Assembly: GCF_012911815.1 (NCBI RefSeq)
Contig: NZ_JAATNW010000002.1
Location: 124,001 to 188,000 of the forward strand
Direction: 5' to 3'
Length of the DNA: 64,000 nucleotides
DNA from: Alteromonas ponticola
Lineage (GTDB): Bacteria > Pseudomonadota > Gammaproteobacteria > Enterobacterales > Alteromonadaceae
A program made the translations under genes and the position numbers. Below are positions 59,952 through 64,000 of the stretch, piece after piece. A model generated the notes under the pieces. The model did no database searches. It was not told where the DNA came from and saw only the letters and a program-made list of their open reading frames with translations. Each line of letters opens with the position of its first letter. Within the stretch, counting starts at the first letter, position 1.

Positions 59952-60529
59952 CTTGAAATTTATCCTTTACGGGTTGAAAACCAGCCCATTCCCCAGTACA
60001 GTCAACGTCTGCAAGGCAGAACGCAAGGATGAGAACGATAACTTAAAAACTATTAAAATCGTTCTCATCTAAAACAATCAGCAAATTCAATAAAAACAAT
60101 AATATCTTCACGTTAGAAGCCTAGTTTTATTAAAGAAAAGTGTCACTTTACAGTGATATTCAGCATTTACTCGACCAAAGCGATTATGGTATACCAAAAA
60201 ATACCCAATATTTTGAGGTATAACACGAAGTACTTAAGTTCGAGTGCATTTCTCCGATAAAATTCTCGAAGCGTGAAAAACATGTGGATTCAAATAAACG
60301 GACAAAAATAGGGAATGCGATTCGCATTATTTTTGCCTTGCGATTTGAAGTTTTGAATTCACCACGCATCACCTTAAATTTTGAATTCTCCAGTCTTAAA
60401 CAAGTCTCTATTCATGATTTTTGGTAGCAAGGTTTATGGAAAGCCGTTTGATGACGTCTGTGCGATACGCCAGAAGCTTTGTTGTCATCAGAGTTGAATA
60501 AGTAGTTTAAATTTAGCGGAAATTAATCC
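59952..60529. other. Intergenic region with a long inverted repeat
   Basis: 578 bases, AT-rich, between the CapK-like gene and the second PDFLP gene. It holds the inverted repeat at 60028-60069. A short minus-strand ORF (60184-60372) looks like noise. The promoter of the following gene must be in the last 200 bases, but I could not choose one. Confidence 0.4.
60028..60069. repeat. 12-base perfect inverted repeat
   Basis: GATGAGAACGAT (60028-60039) and ATCGTTCTCATC (60058-60069) separated by 18 A/T-rich bases. There is no T run after it, so it is not a normal terminator. It may be an operator or an mRNA hairpin. Confidence 0.6.
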
Positions 60530-61666
60530 ATGAGTATTCAAAAAAACCTTTTTCAGTCTACCGATATGTCTTTAAAAGTTGTAACAAAGAAAAAAAGTTT
60601 AGCAAAGCTATGTAGCTTCCTGGCGCCAATCGCACTCGCTTTCACGGTTTCACAATCTGTAAATGCAACAGCATATCAGTGCGGACCTGCTGATGCAGTG
60701 TATAGCGGACCAGTAGCAGCGTGGGACTTCAATAAAGGCGATGATCCGGCAGCAGGTAATGACGTTGTTGAATGGTATGGTGATCACGGTGGCGTTCAGG
60801 CTATCGAAGGTACTAACCTGCAAGGTATTAAGTTTTATTTCGCAGGCAAAGGTCTTGAGAAAGACGCAACCAGTGAATGGCGTTATACCCTCAAGACCCC
60901 AATGTCAGCAACGTGGGAACATATGCGCATTTATCAACCCAAAAATTTCTATCACCGTGCTGGTACCAGAATTAATATTCCGGCAGGAATTGATCCGGAC
61001 TTGTGGCAGCCTGGAGATAAAATAGTCAATGACAAAGGTATCGAAGCAACGGTTTCTCGAATCACTGATACCTATCTCTACATCACCGACTTTCATGAGC
61101 GCTTTAGCAAACACTGGGGAAGTGGCCGCGAAATACAGAACTTATCATCAAATGATGTATTTGTGAGTACTGGGCAACGCTGGTTCCCAAATAACAATAA
61201 ACTTAGCGCACAATGGCATGGCCGCTATTCTAATGCTGGAATGATCATGGAAACGGAAAGCTACACACCGTTTCACGGTTTCGAAAATGGTGTAAGCTAT
61301 TGCCGCCCAACAATTAACTCTTCTGTCTCGCACAAAGGCACAGGGACACAAGATAACGTGTTGTTTGACAGACCGGCGGAGTGTTTTCACCCCAGAGATA
61401 ACGGAACCGTCATCGATTTAATGATTGAACGTGTTCGCAGCAGCACTCTAACCTCTGAAGACGGCAGCTATCGAATCTGGAAGAAAACGAACCGCACAGA
61501 TTGGAAATTGGTGTACGAAAACACTAACCTGGTTGCGTATCAGGATGACAACTACTTCACTGATGGGTACGTATTTGGATGGGCAAACAGTGGCTTCAAC
61601 GAAGATACCCGATTCTATCTGGTAGGTTGGGAGCTTTGGACTGCAAAACCCGATTTCCTTCCTTAA
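60530..61666 (+). CDS. Secreted protein of unknown function, PDFLP family copy 2
   Basis: A 378-residue exported protein with a long N-terminal region (signal peptide to about residue 47, SQSVNA-TAY). It aligns along its length with the minus-strand gene at 46836: AAWDFNKGDDPAAGNDVVEWYGDH, NLQGIKFYFAGKG, DATSEWRYTLKTP, RFSKHWGSGREIQN, NNKLSAQWHGRYSNAGMIMET, GVSYCRPTI, GSYRIWKKTN and the end GWELWTAKPDFLP. Conserved cysteines are at the mature start (YQCG), in YCRPT, and in ECFHP. It may bind or cut the polysaccharide; no known active site was recognised. It has its own promoter region and terminator. Confidence 0.72.
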   Translation: MSIQKNLFQSTDMSLKVVTKKKSLAKLCSFLAPIALAFTVSQSVNATAYQCGPADAVYSGPVAAWDFNKGDDPAAGNDVVEWYGDHGGVQAIEGTNLQGIKFYFAGKGLEKDATSEWRYTLKTPMSATWEHMRIYQPKNFYHRAGTRINIPAGIDPDLWQPGDKIVNDKGIEATVSRITDTYLYITDFHERFSKHWGSGREIQNLSSNDVFVSTGQRWFPNNNKLSAQWHGRYSNAGMIMETESYTPFHGFENGVSYCRPTINSSVSHKGTGTQDNVLFDRPAECFHPRDNGTVIDLMIERVRSSTLTSEDGSYRIWKKTNRTDWKLVYENTNLVAYQDDNYFTDGYVFGWANSGFNEDTRFYLVGWELWTAKPDFLP

Positions 61667-61688
61667 TCCAGAGCACAGTAACGTTAAT

Positions 61689-61719
61689 GGCTCGGTGCGT
61701 CGCACCGGGCCTTTTTTGT
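61689..61719 (+). terminator. Rho-independent terminator
   Basis: GGCTCGGTGCG and CGCACCGGGCC form a strong stem with one wobble pair, followed by TTTTTTG. It closes the second PDFLP gene. Confidence 0.88.
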
Positions 61720-61790
61720 TTTAAGCGTGTGTGATTATCGTGCTCACGAGAATCGGCTCTAACCTTAGACATATACGTTAAACCATTTTG

Positions 61791-62726
61791 TTAACTCGCT
61801 TGCTTAACCAATGCGTTAAACTTTGGTTCAGTGCTTTTAATTAAAGCATCGTTAGCTTTCGGTAAATGATCAGTGCCATAAAAGCTTGCCCCAAGTATTT
61901 CGCATATTTCGTAAATGTCTGAAATTTGCTCTGCCGTTAATTTTTCCTGCCACTTGATCATTTGAGATTGTTTATTGAAATCCTCCGAAGCCGTACTGCT
62001 AGGTCTATCAGCCAAAGGAGGATTTTTTATGTTGGCAAACTCGCACAGCTTCGCGATATTTTTTTCAGAATCGTCTATCAGATGCTCATAAAATACGGTA
62101 AAAACAAACGGATTTTTTTCTGCTTCACGAACTGCAATAACTTGGTCAATGGCCCAATTGACGGCTAAAATCTGATGCGGTTCTTTAGGATTGATTTTAT
62201 TGACCAACGGCAAAAACGCTTGGGGAATATCAGGAGCTGGCTGTGTTACAGCAGACCAGAGATTATTTACGTTGCCGTGCATGTTGAGTTGACTGGCAAT
62301 AACGGCACAAGGGTTTCTTATTAGTAGAATGAATTTTTGCTTGGGGAAAAGCGTTGAAATAAAGGGTAATAATCTATTAATTCTGACGAATTTCAGCAGT
62401 AATCTTCTCTTTAGAACGCGGCTTTTATTTAAATACCCTACCCTTCCTATCAATACGTCTTCAAGAATTTGTTGGATTTTGCTGGCTCTCTCCGACCGAT
62501 AGTCATCCTCTTCTATGAAGGTTCTTGCGCGGAATCCGGCTTTGTAGAGAAAGCTATCTTCACCACCTACAAGTCTCAATGGCTCATCTACCCAATCCAG
62601 ATGCCCTTTTTCTACCAGGCATTCGGCAAGCCAAGTGCTTCCAGAGCGCGGTGAGCAACATACGCTTATTGTTTTTTCAGAATTGTATAGTCGTGTAAAT
62701 AAATTTAAAACGAGTTCTCCAACCAT
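61791..62726 (-). CDS. Sulfotransferase family protein
   Basis: A 311-residue protein with the PAPS phosphosulfate loop CCSPRSGSTWLAECLVEKG at about 23-41 and the 3'-phosphate segment FILLIRNPCAVIASQLNMH near 131. The form fits sulfotransferases acting on carbohydrates. It faces the PDFLP gene convergently. With the sulfotransferase at 45809 it suggests sulfation of the polymer at two kinds of position, or of two acceptors. Confidence 0.85.
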   Translation of the reverse strand: MVGELVLNLFTRLYNSEKTISVCCSPRSGSTWLAECLVEKGHLDWVDEPLRLVGGEDSFLYKAGFRARTFIEEDDYRSERASKIQQILEDVLIGRVGYLNKSRVLKRRLLLKFVRINRLLPFISTLFPKQKFILLIRNPCAVIASQLNMHGNVNNLWSAVTQPAPDIPQAFLPLVNKINPKEPHQILAVNWAIDQVIAVREAEKNPFVFTVFYEHLIDDSEKNIAKLCEFANIKNPPLADRPSSTASEDFNKQSQMIKWQEKLTAEQISDIYEICEILGASFYGTDHLPKANDALIKSTEPKFNALVKQAS

Positions 62727-62864
62727 ATAGCGCGTCCATCGAACAAATCATTGGGCAAAAAATACGCTATAAAAACTTTAACTGCAAGAAATTGGTAAAG
62801 AAAACAGATAATAAGGTATGTGGCGTCATCGCAGACAACGAGCACTCTGTCTTTTTAAAACCGG

Positions 62865-63989
62865 TTATTTACACACAAGATTCCATTGTTTCTCAAATTC
62901 TTTCAGCATTTTATCAACGGTATAGTGCGAAGATTTTTGCTTGGCAGAACTGCCCAGATTTTCCCTCAGCGCATTATCATTAACCAGAAGTAAAATCTTT
63001 TGCACTAAGTCTGTGATTTCACCATCGCGAAATATTAGCCCATTGATCTTGTCATCTACCGCCTGTCTAACTGAAGGGATATCGGGCGTAATCACTGGTA
63101 AACCTAATGACATGTATTCGACAATGGATAGAGCGAACCCTTCCCCTTTGGCTGCATGTATAGCAATATCTGACGCAGCTAAAACATCAGGCACATCGTT
63201 TCGATAGCCAAGAAACTGAATATGGTCAGCGGCCCCACATGATCGGGCCAGTGTTTCGAACTCCTCTCGCTGTGGTCCGTCACCGATAATTAATAGCTTT
63301 AACACTGCATCTGTTTTCTTAGCGACGTCGCTAAAGGCTTTTATAATCAAATCCTGGCGCTTATATTCATGTATCCTGCCAGTGGTCACTATCACAACAG
63401 CATCAGCGGGTATTTGCAGAGATTCTCTTACTTTGGAACGTGACTGAGAAGTGACGACTTCGCGAATGCCATTTTGCACCAGTAAACATTTACTATCGGG
63501 AAAACATGAGTTTTTTATGGCTCGCTCTCTCATAAGCGGAGAAATCGCAAAAATGGCATCGGCAGCTATACCTGGGATCGCATTTCGAATTCGTTTTATT
63601 TTCCCTTTGATACCTGTGATAGTGGGTCTGTCACCTGGTGTATGATCGTGCACAATAATTTTTTTTACGCCTGCTAAACGAAACAGCAGATACCTGAAAG
63701 TAGCATACGGACGGTCCGTTAAATAAAGTGTTCCAATTTGAAGCTTTCTGATCAGCTTTATCGCCCTAAGTGCACCACCTAGCCCTGGTTCGAACAACTT
63801 GCCCTGTTCAACTTCTAACTTTGAACGCTTAATGCTATCTGGAATTTCAGCGATTTCCGGGTACAGCACAAACCCTTGTGCGTCTTTTTGACTAGCAAAG
63901 TCACCGATTTGAACCCAAAATAGTTCCATCAGCCACCACGCATAACCGACGTCTGAACGGTAGTTTGATAAACACAAAATGTTACGCAC
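62865..63989 (-). CDS. Glycosyltransferase family 4-type (start near window edge)
   Basis: GT-B sugar transferase of 374 residues from a GTG at 63989. The frame stays open to the window edge, so the true start could lie outside. Segments: IIVHDHTPGDRPTI near 121, IVTTGRIHEYKRQDLIIKAF near 198, IGDGPQREEFETLA, and the E-x7-E motif in KGEGFALSIVEYMSLGLPVITPDIPSVRQ near 297. It is on the opposite strand from the main glycan run and may belong to a further operon beyond the window. Confidence 0.87.
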   Translation of the reverse strand: MRNILCLSNYRSDVGYAWWLMELFWVQIGDFASQKDAQGFVLYPEIAEIPDSIKRSKLEVEQGKLFEPGLGGALRAIKLIRKLQIGTLYLTDRPYATFRYLLFRLAGVKKIIVHDHTPGDRPTITGIKGKIKRIRNAIPGIAADAIFAISPLMRERAIKNSCFPDSKCLLVQNGIREVVTSQSRSKVRESLQIPADAVVIVTTGRIHEYKRQDLIIKAFSDVAKKTDAVLKLLIIGDGPQREEFETLARSCGAADHIQFLGYRNDVPDVLAASDIAIHAAKGEGFALSIVEYMSLGLPVITPDIPSVRQAVDDKINGLIFRDGEITDLVQKILLLVNDNALRENLGSSAKQKSSHYTVDKMLKEFEKQWNLVCK

Positions 63990-64000
63990 GTTTTGAACCC

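Noticed and set aside
60184..60372. 62-codon minus-strand ORF in the 59.95-60.53 kb gap
   Set aside because: No ribosome site, no recognisable pattern and AT-rich composition; probably chance.

Overview
The window is chromosomal DNA of a marine-type gammaproteobacterium, most likely an Alteromonadaceae member. This rests on moderate GC, gene orders typical of that group (suhB divergent from trmJ; queA-tgt-yajC-secD-secF; iscR-iscS-sufBCDSATE-ndk-rlmN), a yjfIJKLMC block, a glyoxylate-shunt block with the long-form isocitrate lyase, and a PEP-CTERM protein beside acidic exopolysaccharide genes. No rRNA, tRNA, phage, insertion sequence or CRISPR array was seen.

Layout. (1) 1-9.8 kb, minus strand: iron-sulfur assembly. 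iscR and an IscS-type desulfurase are followed by sufBCD, sufS, sufA, sufT and sufE, then ndk and the start-proximal part of rlmN. Two near-consensus type-1 IscR sites lie upstream of iscR and of sufB. (2) 10-14 kb: a secreted helical protein behind a Fur-like box (resembling the periplasmic domain of FTR1 iron permeases), a VTT-family membrane protein and an Orn/Lys/Arg decarboxylase. (3) 14-22 kb: cysE and trmJ, suhB, and the secF-secD-yajC-tgt-queA group. (4) 22-29 kb: an extended yjf membrane-stress block containing a DUF2170 protein, PspA/IM30, a potassium channel, DUF2491, DUF350, a DUF1190 lipoprotein, a glutathionylspermidine-synthase-like ATP-grasp enzyme, a rhomboid protease and a VC0807-family membrane protein. 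(5) 29-36 kb: alkaline phosphatase, isocitrate lyase, a LysR regulator and malate synthase G.

(6) 36-64 kb, accessory: surface glycan and PEP-CTERM genes. They include a glycosyltransferase, a PEP-CTERM-associated acyltransferase, a membrane-anchored dehydrogenase fused to cytochrome c, UDP-uronate-forming genes (nucleotide-sugar dehydrogenase and 4-epimerase), a ThiF-like adenylyltransferase, and a PEP-CTERM protein with a very good sigma-54 promoter. Next come a sulfotransferase, a deacetylase with an ATP-grasp enzyme, and a tightly packed plus-strand operon: glycosyltransferase, LMW phosphatase, O-antigen ligase/polymerase, asparagine-synthase-like 1, formyltransferase-propeller fusion, asparagine-synthase-like 2, and a CapK-like ligase. 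A second sulfotransferase and another glycosyltransferase follow. Two paralogous secreted proteins of unknown function, both ending PDFLP, bracket the core on opposite strands.

My reading is that region 6 makes a secreted polysaccharide containing uronic acid, probably sulfated and probably carrying unusual amide or acyl decorations, in an organism with an exosortase system. The exosortase and the polymer export genes are not in this window. The least explained parts are the tandem asparagine-synthase-like genes with the formyltransferase-propeller fusion between them, and the paired PDFLP secreted proteins.
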